Shown: piece by piece, positions 33,265-45,309 of the stretch
Layout of the letters: each line of letters opens with the position of its first letter
Numbering within the stretch: the first letter of the stretch is position 1
Assembly: GCA_019925095.2 (NCBI GenBank)
Contig: CM034405.1
Location: 13,417,401 to 13,481,400, forward strand
Length of the DNA: 64,000 nucleotides
Reading direction: 5' to 3'
Source of the DNA: Dendrolimus kikuchii
Lineage: Eukaryota > Arthropoda > Insecta > Lepidoptera > Lasiocampidae
Made by a program: the position numbers and the translations under genes
Notes under the pieces: generated by a model
Database searches by the model: none
What the model was told of the DNA's origin: nothing
Seen by the model: the letters and a program-made list of their open reading frames with translations, nothing else

Positions 33265-36200
33265 GCTATAAAAAAATAGTTTGGATACTTTGCCAGTCGC
33301 TTGGTAAAATAGTATCTATGCGGGTAAAGTTCAAGTTGCATTTCAAAAGTCATTTAATTTTGTAAAATCACTAGCAATAAGTACCATTTTTATATTTAAG
33401 GAAGTAATGGCGTGAAAAATGTGCCGATTCGTAATATATTCACGGGACCACAGCCATAATAACCGGCCCGTTAGGTCGATGCGTTTGACCTCTTTGTGGG
33501 TCATTTTACGAGTTGACACAGTCTATCGTCTTCGGACGTTTATGGGCGAGATATTTGTGTCTACCGCATAAAAACAAATAAATAATTAGGTAAATGTTGA
33601 AAGATTTTGTTTAGGCGCCATCGACGGGGATTAACATATTATTAAGTGCTCAACGTATTTCGAGCGCAGGCCCGGCCGGCTTGAAGGTTAATTTCTATAA
33701 TCCGCTTACAAACGATTCTATGGGTTGTAACAATAGCAAATTGTTGTTAATATTAAAGTATTGTAAATCCAGTTGTGATAATAAGCGTATTTCTTCATAA
33801 TATATAAACATACTATTTAATTATCCACTGGCATTACAGCATCAATATCACGATATCTTCAACAAAAAGACGATTTCGTTTTATTGAAATCTAAACAAAT
33901 GCAATCACAACATTTTCGCGGTTATAAGACGGGTCGTTGGATTTGTAAACGATCCAATTTGTCGCCTCGGGTACTCGAAATTGGGTCGTCTTTCTCTTCA
34001 ACCACCCATTTCGGGCTCTTTTCATAAAAGCCCCGAAGAAAAGAGGGCGCATTGAGGCCTCAACTGTCGGAGCGACCGAAGACACCCGCTATCTTTGTAT
34101 ATTGCCATTGTTCGTCGCACAATAGTCAAGAGAATTGGTATAGGCCTTCGTTCGAAACATGTGTGAATACGTGGACAATGGTAAACAATCATTCATCCAT
34201 TGCACATGATTATAGTGATGAATAGAAGTTTGTGGAGGACATTACTTGATGGCATTGTCTTGTATGCGTGTCATGAAGGCGGAGGTTACTTTTTTTAATT
34301 TTATGTTTGTTATTGACTTAAAATTCTTTTAGTATTGTAAAATTTAGTGTTTGATACTACATTGTACGGTTTGTACACCCAGGGATAGATGTATATGATA
34401 GTTTTTTTAAATGGGCAAAAAACAATTACACCAACCAACCACCAGTTTTTATGGCAATTTTTCGATATTTTAGAAATTTCTTTTAAACGCGCTGCGTGCC
34501 CCCACAAAAAAGCCCTGCCCACATCTATAATAGAAAAGAAATAAATCCATCTTTCTGTCAGTCAGTTATTATCCAGAGAATTACGAATTGATTTTCATAA
34601 GATTTGGCATACGGTCATCAATAGACGTGAAATTCACTGCATTACGTGACTAATACCTGTTAATATATGAGCTATGTGCCCATCCCATTGACAACACCAC
34701 AATTTTGTTTTTATACAAAGAAGGGGTTAGAAAAAATATGTCAGCATCTGTAAAATATGCATTGCAACAATATAATAAAATTTTATTATATTGTTTATTG
34801 GGGCACGTTCAACTGCGGTAGTTCTAGATATATTGGTCGCAAACAAATCACGTGTACGGGTCTTCCGAATTACGTGAAATCTTTTTAGATGTTTGCCACA
34901 GGATATATATTTACATAATACTAGATATGATGATATTGGTACACGAATGCGAGCAGCGGTGTCGTTGAGTGAACTGAATTTATTTGGTTGGCCAAAATCG
35001 TGTGCTTGGGAAGTGCTGACTGTGCGGTCTGTACCGTTCTATCGTACATACTAATAACAGAAAAATGTTTCTTGCTCTTCTTATAGTGTTTGATTGGTCC
35101 AAACTACTGCTACATTCTTGATGAAGGTAAGTTGAATGTTTTCCATTCGGAGCTATTTGTTGTTTCTTTTTCATGAAAATTAAATGTTACAGTTTTGTGT
35201 ATTATCAATTTAACTGTAACTATACACTATTGAGTGAAATAATGTGAAATAATTCAGGATTCGTTTCCGTTAAATGATATTTGATTCCGATTATGCTGTA
35301 GTTGCCCTATGTCTGGAATTTTTCAAACATTATAGTAATTTGTACTACAAACTTTCATGTCACTTGTGGCCACTTTAGTACACGAAACAAAAGATTACGA
35401 AGAAAATGGATAAAGAAGAACAAAATCGCACATAATACCAGTAAATCGTAGTTTTAATTACGTCTTAATAACTGGGAACGCTAAGGTAAACACCGTTTCC
35501 AGTATTATTAGCTGTTTGTCCAAATGCGTAGTAGGAAATTCTAAGTCGATTCTACGTCGTCGTGTCTATTTAGATAAAAAATTAATAAAAATCACACTTA
35601 TCGATTTATGTCCAACGTTCACTTCTAAACGTTTTACAAGGAAAATAGAAGATGTATTCTTCGGAATTTTATGTTTCTTCTATTAACCCTATTTACCGCT
35701 GGCTATTCGTCTGAATTTTTTGCTTGTGGTCGTACCTCACTCACGCCTTTGTTCTTTACCAAGAACAGTAACAATTTACAGAATTAAGTCAACGTAGAAA
35801 CCCTGCTGTAAAGTTTTTATAAGACATTATATTTTACTCATCATCAACATCATTGTCCTAGCACTAAATCCCGGATGCGTTCGGGGCATCTGCTTTAATA
35901 GTTTTTGTTCTCCACTTCGCACAGTCTTTGGCATATGTCATTGTGAACACTGACACACATATCATCCTCACGACACCAACTCATTATGTAAGCCATTATA
36001 ATATTATAAGAAGAGATTTCAAACACTGAATTAAACTCCTACTGGAACCCTGTCTTAAAAACAGAAGTTTCAGATGTAGCCCGGTCTTAGAGGTAGAATA
36101 TTAATGAGATTGTGTTGTCCTTGGTGTATTTTTCATATAAAAAGATCAAGATATACCAACTACCTTGTATAGTTTCGTAATGTCGTTAATAATTTTATGT

Positions 36201-36490
36201 ATGTAATATTTATTAAAAAAAGCATAGAAAAGAAGCAATAAATTTAAAGTGAAATAATAAAAAGAAAATACTTGGTTCAAAAATAAGTAAACTAAATTAT
36301 TGTTTGTAACTCTACTAGCTTCAAAACTAGTATTAACTGTATCTTTGGAGCTACTAGTGTTCTCTGCTGCATTCTCTACTTATTTAATAATAAAGTTAGT
36401 GTTTACTGAACGTCATAGAGTCACTGGATCTTATAAATATTCATACGCGAAATTCAACAAAAAATCGTAGTATTATTTGTTTTAATTTTA
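33265..36490. other. Intronic sequence, largely unassigned
   Basis: About 33890-34085 holds a GC-richer frame (- strand, PTVEASMRPLFFGAFMKRA) that resembles repeat-borne reading frames but that I cannot assign. About 34540-34700 has a retroposon-like 'tttctgtcagtcagttatta' start. About 35835-35990 ('catcatcaacatcattgtcc') may be a LINE scrap. No exon was recognised. Confidence 0.35.
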
Positions 36491-36494
36491 GTCT

Positions 36495-37380
36495 ATAATA
36501 TTATAAAATTCCAAACATGCCGTGTCTGTACATTGAAACTATTTAAAAAAAACAAACGAAATAGACTATATAAACGACGGTAAACACGATGCATTTTTTT
36601 AGGTTTCTTGATTGTTTGTTCGGAATTAAGAAATTAAGAATGTGTCGTGTCTACAACGAACTCTCCACAAAAACAAAAAATTAGATATATTTAATGCAAA
36701 ACCTTTAACTTAAAAAAAATAAATATGTTTTATGCTGAAAGATCACACCTCTTCACTTGTTTAGTAATTTGTTTAATGCTTTATTTTTCTTAATCTAGTA
36801 CCTTATAATGTTTCACTAAAACTAATGTCCTAGCTTTAAGCATTTATTGAATCATTATTACTGACTTTATTCACATAATTTTGTTTGCGAAAATATAATT
36901 TTAACATTGATGTGTCAGCACCCTTGGATTTCAATCTAGATATAATAATTTACACACTATATTATATAAATAAATTACTGATTGTTATCTGTTGTGTTGT
37001 CCAAATAAATAAATAAATTCACGTAAAAACTACAGAGCCGATTTCGATGCGGTTTTCGCGGCTCGACAGGAACTTCTTAGACTTGTCTGCGCTACTTTTT
37101 ATCCAAAGAATCCCGCGGGAATTTTTCTGGCAACTATTTAAAATGGCCAGATTAAAAAAATCGCATTCCAATGTGATTTTTATTAACTGATCGATAGCAA
37201 ATTTAATGTAGTAAAATGTGTCATTTTTTTCCCGGGAGCTGTTTGAAGTTTCTTCATTTCTTCTAAAACGATAGCTTACATTCTGTTTTTAAATATTGCG
37301 ATACTCTGTGCCCCGGGTATCCCGCGGGAAATTCAAGTGAAGCGCGGACGAAGTCGCGGGCATATTCTAGTTACTAATAT
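36495..37380 (-). repeat. Retroposon-tail copy, split by an insertion
   Basis: On the - strand the start is 'agaatatgcccgcgacttcg' (near 37370) with 'cccgcgggatacccgggg', and the end is 'ataatattatagac' (near 36495). The family phrases are present at 37010-37380 and 36495-36630. About 380 bp of unrelated AT-rich sequence (36631-37010) lies between them. Confidence 0.65.
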
Positions 37381-37839
37381 TATTATACACTAATGAATCG
37401 CACATCCTGGTAATTTAATGACTAAGCATGTTACTATAAAATACTTGGGTATTTTATTTTCCCCCATTAGCCGTATATAAGTAATACAAGAGTAGGCATT
37501 ATAGTAGTAATGTTAGTCTGTTGAACATTAATGACTATAAATCTAATCGAATTAACCTACAAATGGAAATATCTAAGGTCAAATAATTACACGCTATTTA
37601 TTGGCGAATAGCCTTCATCATCGAACTAAATCATAATTCCGCTTCAGTTATTGTTTAAGTACATCATTGTGTGTAGTCTTATGTTTTATGCCTTTTTACA
37701 CTATGCTCACTTCCACAGCAGCAACCAGGAACCAGGCGAGAGAAGCGGGCAGCGCGCTAGAATCATACTTGTACATAAATTGAAGCTCCGAGATGATAAT
37801 CCAATCCTAAAAGTACATCTATAATATCGTTTATATATA

Positions 37840-38044
37840 AAATTATTCTGTTCGTGTATATTGTATGTCATTGAATTGTTCCTAAACGGTTGGACCGATT
37901 TTGATGACATTTTTGTGTATGTTCATATGGGTCCCGGGATGGTTTAGATTCACAATTAGATCCGTTAGATGGTGCTGGAATCGGGTGTCAGACTTCAATT
38001 TTGTTAGAGCAGAGCAACGTCTCTCGGACTCGCTAATAATATTA
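37840..38044 (+). repeat. Retroposon tail interrupted by mariner
   Basis: The phrases 'cctaaacggttggaccgatt' and 'catatgggtcccgggatgg' mark a lepidopteran retroposon end. Near its 3' end, at the TA of 38043-38044, the mariner element starts, and target-like AT sequence resumes after 39326. Confidence 0.55.
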
Positions 38045-39324
38045 GGTCTTTACATATGAAATTGGCGTTTTGTAAGGGAGGAACATTAAGTCGTTTTTTT
38101 TTTAAATATAATATATTTATTTAATCGAAAGTATGTACCATTGCTATCTATGCACTTCTGACATCATAGGTAGTTCATTGATTCCTCTACTAAAAAAACC
38201 ATTCGGGCGGGAATCAATAAAATCCTTGAAGGCGGTTTGGACTGCCTCATCGGAGTTGAATTTTTTCCCTTGCAAGAAGTTATCCGAATTTCGAAAAAAA
38301 TGATAATCTGTTGGAGCAAGGTCCGGGGAGTACGTATGTCTTAAAAATACCAATTGAAGCTCCTCTAATTTGGTAGTCGTCTGTTGTGCAGTGTGTGGTC
38401 TAGCGTTGTCCTGAAGCACCAGTGGCCTAGAGGGATTGACCAGGCTTGGTTGTTTAACAGCTAGCTTTTCCATCATGGTTTGCAGTTGCTGACAATAGAC
38501 ATCCGCCGTAATCGTCTGGCCAGATTTAAGAAAGCTGTAGTGAACGACACCGGTACTACTCCACCAAACGATCACAAGTAATTTTTTTGAGTCAATTTTC
38601 GCTTGGGGCAGGATTTGGCTGGTTCGCCAGGGTTCAGCCATTGCGATGAGCGTTTCCGATTATCGTACAGGATCCACTTTTCATCACAGGTAATGATTCG
38701 ATTTAAAATTCCTTCATTATTGTGCCGGTTGAGTAATGTAACGCAGCAGTCGACGCGCGTTTGTCGGTTTGCTGCACTCAATTCATGAGGTACCCACCTT
38801 TCACGCTTTTTCACCTTCCCAATTTGCTTCAAGTGGATTAAAACAGTTTTATCACTAACACCGCAGCCTGCAGCTATCTCGGACGTGGTTTGCGATGGAT
38901 CCGCTTCCACAATAACTTTCAATTCTGCATTATCAACTTTGGTCTCCGGCCGTCCACGGCGCTTGTTCTGCAGGTCGAAAGTTCCAGAACGAAAACGTGG
39001 GAACCAAAAACGCACTGTGTTTTCTTTTGCGACACCGCCGCCATACATATAATTAATCCTTCGAGCCGTTTCGGCAGCACTGGTGCCACGATGGAACTCG
39101 TACTCGTAAATAATGCGATATTTCAAGTTTTCCATTTTGTAAACTGAGTGACGCAAAGAAAAAAACCAAAAGAGGAAAAAAACAAATGAATTACGGTTTT
39201 TAAAACACAAAAGCATATAAGTAAATAGCTGTATAAATTTGAAATTGGAAATCCTAACCAAAGGGGAGATATTTGAGATCAAAGTGGCCAGTACTTCAAA
39301 ACGCCAACTTCATATGTAAGGACC
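38045..39324 (-). mobile_element. Full-length mariner element, cecropia-type
   Basis: The element is 1280 bp long, the normal size for mariner. The terminal inverted repeats 38045-38072 and 39297-39324 match at about 26 of 28 positions and contain TTACATATGAA. TA lies on both outer sides (38043-38044 and 39325-39326), the expected target duplication. The encoded transposase is frameshifted, so the copy is non-autonomous, though its ends could still be recognised by an active transposase elsewhere. Confidence 0.93.
38110..39135 (-). pseudogene. Mariner transposase (cecropia-type), two frameshifts
   Basis: The start is the ATG at 39135 giving MENLKYRIIYEYEFHRGTSA; upstream codons in the open frame are 5' UTR. 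The N-terminal helix-turn-helix region, GRPETKVDN hinge, ITCDEKWILYDNRKRSSQWL with the first catalytic Asp, and WLNPGEPAKSCP all match cecropia-subfamily mariners. A frame change near 38575-38640 separates this from the second block (HYSFLKSGQTITADVYC, LQDNARPH with the second Asp, YSPDLAPTDYHFFRN with the third). The Asp-Asp spacing is one residue shorter than the usual 34. A further shift near 38150 replaces the conserved WQKC ending. The product would be inactive. Confidence 0.92.
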
Positions 39325-39361
39325 TAATATAATAAATCTATAGAGAAGTCGAATTAGTACA

Positions 39362-39700
39362 ATGAATTTAAATAATAAGCTTTTTAAAAAGGTTTTTAAA
39401 TACAACCTTTTGAGATCCTGGATATCATGTAGCAGCAGAGTGCTAGTCAAGACAAGTAAAACGCGCCCAAACACGACTGGTCTATCTTGTTTAGTACAGG
39501 AGTTCCTATGGCCACCTTCCGACTCCATCATCAGATCAACTCCATGGTACTATATTATTGCATTGTCACGCGATATACATATGCGTACAAAATTTCAGCT
39601 CAATCGGAAACCGGGAAGTTGGTCAAATTTAACTTGCAAGATTCCACCCGAACATACATACATACTTACATAATAGGTACATCCATTGCAAGTTAAATAA
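39362..39700 (+). repeat. Retroposon or LINE 3' fragment with (catA)n tail
   Basis: It contains 'ttcctatggccaccttccga' and 'aatttcagctcaatcggaaa', and ends 'catacatacatacttacata'. The pattern of a diverged body plus a short tandem tail suggests a LINE end. The overlapping frames 39362-39673 and 39487-39696 show no domain. Confidence 0.45.
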
Positions 39701-40004
39701 AAGCTTGTAAAAAGAGAGGGGGCTAATTCGGACCAGCCAATTAACAACTTTTGTCCGTTTGTCTGCCTGTTAGTGTATCACGTGAAAAGTACTAAACGGA
39801 TTTAAATGAAAAAAGACCAGAGCTAGCTTATATCCCTTGTCAACAGTTGGATACATTTTATCCCGGTAAATGCTGTCGTTTCCTCGGGATAGATGCATAT
39901 AGCAAAAAATAAATGGATAGCCGTAGCGTTAGCGGTTTTTTGGTGTTATCGTTACAATTCACTACCAAACATCGTCATGGCAACACGAACGTCATTTTTT
40001 ATTT

Positions 40005-40290
40005 TTATTGCAGGAGTTCAGTAGACAGGTCGACGGCCCATTTGATGGAAAGCGGTTACCATCGCCTATGGACATTTGTAACACCAAAGGTGCTACAAAT
40101 GCGCTGTTGCTCTCTTAAAGGAGACTGGAACATGGTCACTAATGCCGGAACACAACACAGGGTTGTTATGGCGGCATACTCTAGACCATACCCTACTACC
40201 TGGCTGTGGGTTGTTTAGTCGCCTCTTGCGACAGTCCGCCAGGTCGCAGGAAATTGTATTCTTTCTCCGTTCCTGCACGGATAAAATTTT
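40005..40290 (-). repeat. Family A retroposon copy
   Basis: On the - strand it runs from 'ttttatccgtgcaggaacgg' to 'ctactgaactcctgcaataa'. ATTTT flanks both sides as a probable target duplication. About 25 bp of the 'ccaggggtggtagccatcc' region is deleted. The frames 39913-40218 and 40093-40278 belong to the repeat. Confidence 0.8.
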
Positions 40291-42525
40291 GCAGATTTCG
40301 GTATATTTTTAGACCAGATCAGTCTAAAAGTGAAAAAAGAATAACCTAGCGGCGCCATCTAGTTATGTGGTATTTAGGAGGATTGGCTCGGCGTGGGATT
40401 TAGGAATTAGGCGAACATAATACCTAGTATTGTATTTTCGCAGTCAAGATAGGAGTTCATGCAGAGCGACTATAATACAATTGACAATATGAAACAGATG
40501 GGGATGCAGCATTAAATTATATTTCTTATTGTCTACCTAACTCATAAAATAGATTATTAGAAATGGCGGACGAAATTCTAGAACATGCATAATGTAGATA
40601 ATAATACCTTTTGTCGTAGAAACAGTGGCGGTTGATGATAAATACACTAATAAACTGACTTTCCTTTTGAAAGTATATAAAATTATATCTTAGCACTTAA
40701 GTATTAATGAATGTACGTAGAATAATATATAATAATGCATATATAATCTTCATTCATTGTTTTTGTTCTTTCTAAACATGTCTGTGATTTCTTTGATAAT
40801 GTTATTTTTATTGATTAACGCTGTCTGCCAATTTGCTCGCATTGAACTTGTTTATTCATATATTTTTGAACCCTGCTGGGTATTTTAATGAAACATATAA
40901 AAAATTAATACAAAGTTTCTGTTTCTGAGCCTATTCGAGACAAACTTTCGAAGAGACAGACAGACAGGTCATACCGTCATTATTATTAGACATCGCATAA
41001 ATAGCAGTTAGTCAGTTCAGTTGTATAATATTATGTTTTAGCCTAATTAGCTAATTTATTTATGACTTAATTTATTTTTAGTATTTATTAAAGTCCCTTT
41101 AAAATAATAATATTGTTATTAAAGTTTATATTATTGCGGCAATTTTGTTTCAAAACACTAATTATAAAATTCTATTTTGAAATTACAAACAAACATTTCA
41201 ATGTTATTGGCATAGCAGATAGGTAGCAAAACATGTCGAAAGCTGTCTTTAAAATGTTATTATGCGAGTATAACCTTTTCAAAGTTAACTGCGGGATATT
41301 GACAAGGGTCCGTATCTTCGTAAATTGAAACTTTGTCATATAATTGACAGTTCACAGTATGCCCGCCCGTATCGCGATATCACACTAAACAGTAGAGCTA
41401 GCCAATTTCCCTACAGGAATAAACATGTGGATCGGTTTAAACAAATATGTGTTTACCAATATTGGTATTTAAAGTATACTTTTATGCATCAGGTCTTTTC
41501 GTTTGAATGCAAGCTGTGTCGACATATGCGGAACTAATGGTACAACATGTGCTTGCTTGTCACCTGACATGCAAAATGTGAAACCCTTGTAAATGGATAT
41601 AGCTATAACCAACAACCGATCCAAGCGTAGTATTATATGGTATGTAATTAATTAAACTTGTAAAAATAACTTGAAAAAAATCCTACGTGCTGTGTTACAA
41701 AAGATATCTAACATACTCTTTACTACTTGATAAATATAAAATGCTAACACTCGAATCTAGACGATGGTATTTAGAAGATATAACTTTTTATAAGATAATC
41801 AACAACTACTTCAATTGTAGAGATCTGTGAGACACATATTTTATGCTGTACCTAGAACTGTAATAAAACGGGAGACGCGCAAATGTCACTTATTTGCGTT
41901 GGGTAATTGTTGTACTAATACTGGATTACGCGCACTTCTTCCTCAAAATTAAATGGTAAATTGGTACAATAAACACTTCAATGAAATTGACATATTTTCT
42001 ATGGCCATTGAAAAATTCAAATATCATGTACTAAACAAACTTTTAAGTACGTCATCTTCACCTTAATTCTATATTTGTTTTATATTTTATTATTATTTCT
42101 TTTACTATATGTAAGTTGCACCGTGAGCGGTAAAAGAAAATAAATTATTATAGCATGTCCTAAAATAAAATGTGAAAAGTGCTGTTGGATACCATATTAA
42201 TAACATACGGAGAGTAGTTAACATTATTTATAAAATATATCATGTATCTGTTTGCTTTTCTTATTAAAAAAACATATTTACGATTTATATTCTGCATAGT
42301 TAACTATTAGTCTAACGATACGCCTGCAGAACTACCGCGCGAAAAGTTCGGCTAAATAAGTTTTTTAAGTTACCTTACAAATCAGTGGAAATTGCGGCAA
42401 GTTCCAATTAGCGCCGATCGTTGAGTCGCCGAATTTCCACGCGGTACGTTCCGCACGTGTGGCGTTACACTTTAGTATATTTCGTTCGCTACGTTCCTTT
42501 AACCATTAGAATGCTATAAATTATC
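40291..42525. other. AT-rich intronic sequence without recognised feature
   Basis: No splice-bordered exon, transposon coding frame or clear terminal repeat was seen. A GC-richer patch at about 42320-42460 ('ccgcgcgaaaagttcggct') remains unassigned. Confidence 0.35.
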
Positions 42526-42529
42526 CCTG

Positions 42530-42657
42530 AGTAACATAGGCTATATTTATTGCTAGAAAAAAATTAAGGATCCGTACTAAAAACTTCAATAATTTAAACC
42601 AAGGTGTAATAAAGTTAGTCATAAATCACCCGTGCGACGCTGGGACGGGCCGCTAGT
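42530..42657 (-). repeat. Retroposon tail, 'actagcggcccgtcccagc' family
   Basis: On the - strand it starts 'actagcggcccgtcccagcg' and continues 'tcgcacgggtgatttatgac'. A 'taggctatatttattgctag'-type middle reads on the + strand. It abuts the family A copy that follows, whose A-rich tail begins at 42660. Confidence 0.65.
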
Positions 42658-42659
42658 GT

Positions 42660-42980
42660 CTTTTTTTATTGCATTTGTTCAGCAGACAGGCAGACGGCCC
42701 ACTTGATGGAAATCGGTTACCATCGCCTATGTACCATTTGCAATAAATACCAAAGGTACTACAAATGCGCTGCTGCTCTCTTAATGGAGATTGGAACCTG
42801 GTCACTAATGCCGGAACACAACTCAAGGTTGTTATGGCAAAATACTTTAGACCAGGGGTGGTAGCGATCCAGTCGGGCAAATACCCCACCACTTGTGGTT
42901 GTGGGTTATTTTGTCGCCTCTTACGACAGGCCGCTCGGCCGCAGTAATTTGTATTCTTTCCCGTTCCTGCACAGATAAAA
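42660..42980 (-). repeat. Family A retroposon copy, near complete
   Basis: It runs on the - strand from 'ctttttatctgtgcaggaac' to 'ctgctgaacaaatgcaataa' followed by A residues. All family segments are present. The frames 42653-42892 and 42765-42947 are internal to it. Confidence 0.85.
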
Positions 42981-42989
42981 AGTTTGTCT

Positions 42990-44025
42990 ACTAAAAGAAT
43001 TACTTTCTAATTATTTAGTTGTTGCCCACGTCCCGCCTATACCAAACCTATTATATGGGTAAATATTCAGTTATTTAGTCTAAAGATGATTAAACCATAG
43101 AGGCATAATCAAAAGTTATTTTGAAGTTGGCTAGTTATTCGTTACTTTTGCAATACGCGTAACATTTCAATAGTTAGTTTTTTATCAACAACTATATATG
43201 TAAGTATAGCGTTACTTTTGTTATGTTTATGTCTACGTATAAAACATTGTTTATTATTATATAATTTTTAACGCGCATAATCTTACCCCTGCTTTCCTTA
43301 TATAAAAATGAAATGAAGAAATATTATGATTTTTCAAGATCTGTATAACGATACGCCTTATGCCTAATGCTTTGATTCTATTATATCTTTCAGTTTCATG
43401 TATGACAGCCACTCCTAATTTATAATTTTTCGCGATTTCACTTCATTATATATAATCATCATAATCTTAACTTAAAATCGCAGTTGCATTCGGAGTTCTA
43501 TGTCCATTTTCCTATTTTTCGGGACGTCTTCTGCGCCTTATATCATAAGACTGTTGGCACACATCCTCCTTCACTGCACCATTGTAAATTAGCATCTAAT
43601 TTTAGTGCACTTGCTTTCCACATTTCATTCCTAATTCATAGATCCAATGATCGTTTTGTAAATGATCGATTCGGCTTAAAACTGTGTTTCAGAAGTTTTT
43701 CAGCTTTAACTTAAATTTAACAGGAAGCAGTTGAATATATATCAGGGCAGGTAAACGATGCGAAGCAAATAGCGCTCTCCGATGTATCGTATTATTAGAT
43801 TTACGGCTGCCAAGTTATCATAAATTGGTTTGCTGAAAATCGCAATAGAAATATTATGTTATTCTTAGAAACTTGAAATAGTTTTAAACGTTATAAAGAG
43901 CTGAAGTAAAGTCGCATTTAAATAGAATCACCATACGATCCCCTGTTGAAGAGTTTTTCTAGTTTGATTTTTTTAAATATTGTCCAACAAAACCCTGGCC
44001 TAGCTTTTGTGCCATTTTTTTCTCT
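42990..44025. other. Intronic sequence without recognised gene
   Basis: The frame 43484-43714 (+) has no domain or splice borders. Nothing else was identified. Confidence 0.4.
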
Positions 44026-44030
44026 CGCCG

Positions 44031-44152
44031 TCCCAAGGTTGTTTGGAAGAGATCGCTGCCAGCGATAAGCCGCCATTTATACTTAATTCTAAGCTGTTTT
44101 TGTGTACCGTGTTATTAATTTTATTGTATAATAAAGTAAATTCTATTCTATA
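44031..44152 (+). repeat. LINE 3' UTR fragment, 'ctggaagagatcgct' family, copy 2
   Basis: It contains 'aggttgtttggaagagatcg' and 'gcgataagccgccatttat', and ends 'gtataataaagtaaattc'. It is the counterpart of 29664-29792. Confidence 0.65.
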
Positions 44153-44864
44153 AGTATTAGTCATTTAATTAAAATAAGTTTGTCCACCATTACGTTCACC
44201 CGGGACTTTCACTTTATATTAATATCTGATGAATCCTGTAAGATATCAATATAAAACACATGAAACTTGACACAACGATTGCTGGTTTATTGTTTAAATT
44301 ATTTCATTAAAATCTGTCAACCCGTTGCAGAGTCCACTTGAGACAACCAAACATTAAAAAGAACTTATATATAATTAAGCATAGTATAAATTAGCAGTAT
44401 TCGATTAAATTTTTGTCATTTATTTTGAAATGACGACACACTATCATTTAAATTATCTACATATCTAACATTTGTTATGAAGCTACAGTTTTTTTTAAAC
44501 ACTCATAAATTCAAATACATATTAAAAAAAGCAAAGCGTAGACAAAGAAAGAAAGAGAAAATATTTATTTGGTTAAAACACACATAATAACAAGGCAGGT
44601 AAATAACTGAACGGCTCGTGAAATCATTCTGTATTGGACAATAGTGACGGCGACATGAGACATATCTGGTGATCCCTATGTGTTTGTTTGTATATTTATT
44701 AATTCGTGGTAATGTAGACTATCACATGTGTCCCAAACTCAAAGGGTACGCATGCACCTAATAGGCAGTTTCTCGACCTAATATGCATATTGTTACAACT
44801 ATCACGTGTTAACAACTGTGAATGAAAACATTGTGATGAAACCTAAAACTCGAGATAACAAATG

Positions 44865-44970
44865 TGTTAAAGGTGCCAAGCCGCCTTGGACAAGCATGGC
44901 GGGTATACTATCCGCTCTCCTATAGTAGGAGGTCGGAGCCCAACAGAGGGAGGTTTATGGGCTGTTATTA
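44865..44970 (-). repeat. Partial lepidopteran SINE
   Basis: It carries 'gccaagccgccttggacaag', 'ggaggtcggagcccaac' and 'ggtttatgggctgttatt', a piece of the same SINE group as 46497-46795 in diverged form. Confidence 0.5.
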
Positions 44971-45029
44971 TTTATATTTACAATATCATAAACTAACACA
45001 GTAAATACAATTTAAACCTTAAATGTTTT

Positions 45030-45262
45030 TTTTCAGTAGTTCAGCAGACAGGCAGACGGCCCACTTGATGGAAAGCGGTTACCATCGTCTATGGACATTT
45101 GCAACACCAAAGGTGCTGCTACAAATGCGCTGCTGCTCTCTTAAGAGACACTGGAACCTGGTCACTAATGCCGGAACACAACTCAAGGTTGTTATGGCGA
45201 CATACTCTAGACCAGGGGTGGTAGCCATCCAGTCGGGCAAATGCCCTACCACCTGGCTAAAA
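45030..45262 (-). repeat. Family A retroposon copy, 5'-truncated
   Basis: The 3' end is intact ('ctgctgaactactgaaaaaa') but the copy stops at 'agccaggtggtagggcattt', so the first roughly 90 bp of the - strand element are missing. A perfect hairpin (45267-45304) starts 5 bp past the break. The frames 45023-45265 and 45079-45273 are internal. Confidence 0.8.
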
Positions 45263-45266
45263 TGAA

Positions 45267-45304
45267 TGAACAATATTAATTAATGGAATAATTAATATTG
45301 TTCA
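45267..45304. repeat. Perfect 16-bp inverted repeat at a truncation point
   Basis: The arms TGAACAATATTAATTA (45267-45282) and TAATTAATATTGTTCA (45289-45304) surround the loop ATGGAA. It sits immediately beyond the truncated 5' end of the family A copy. Confidence 0.9.
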
Positions 45305-45309
45305 TATTG

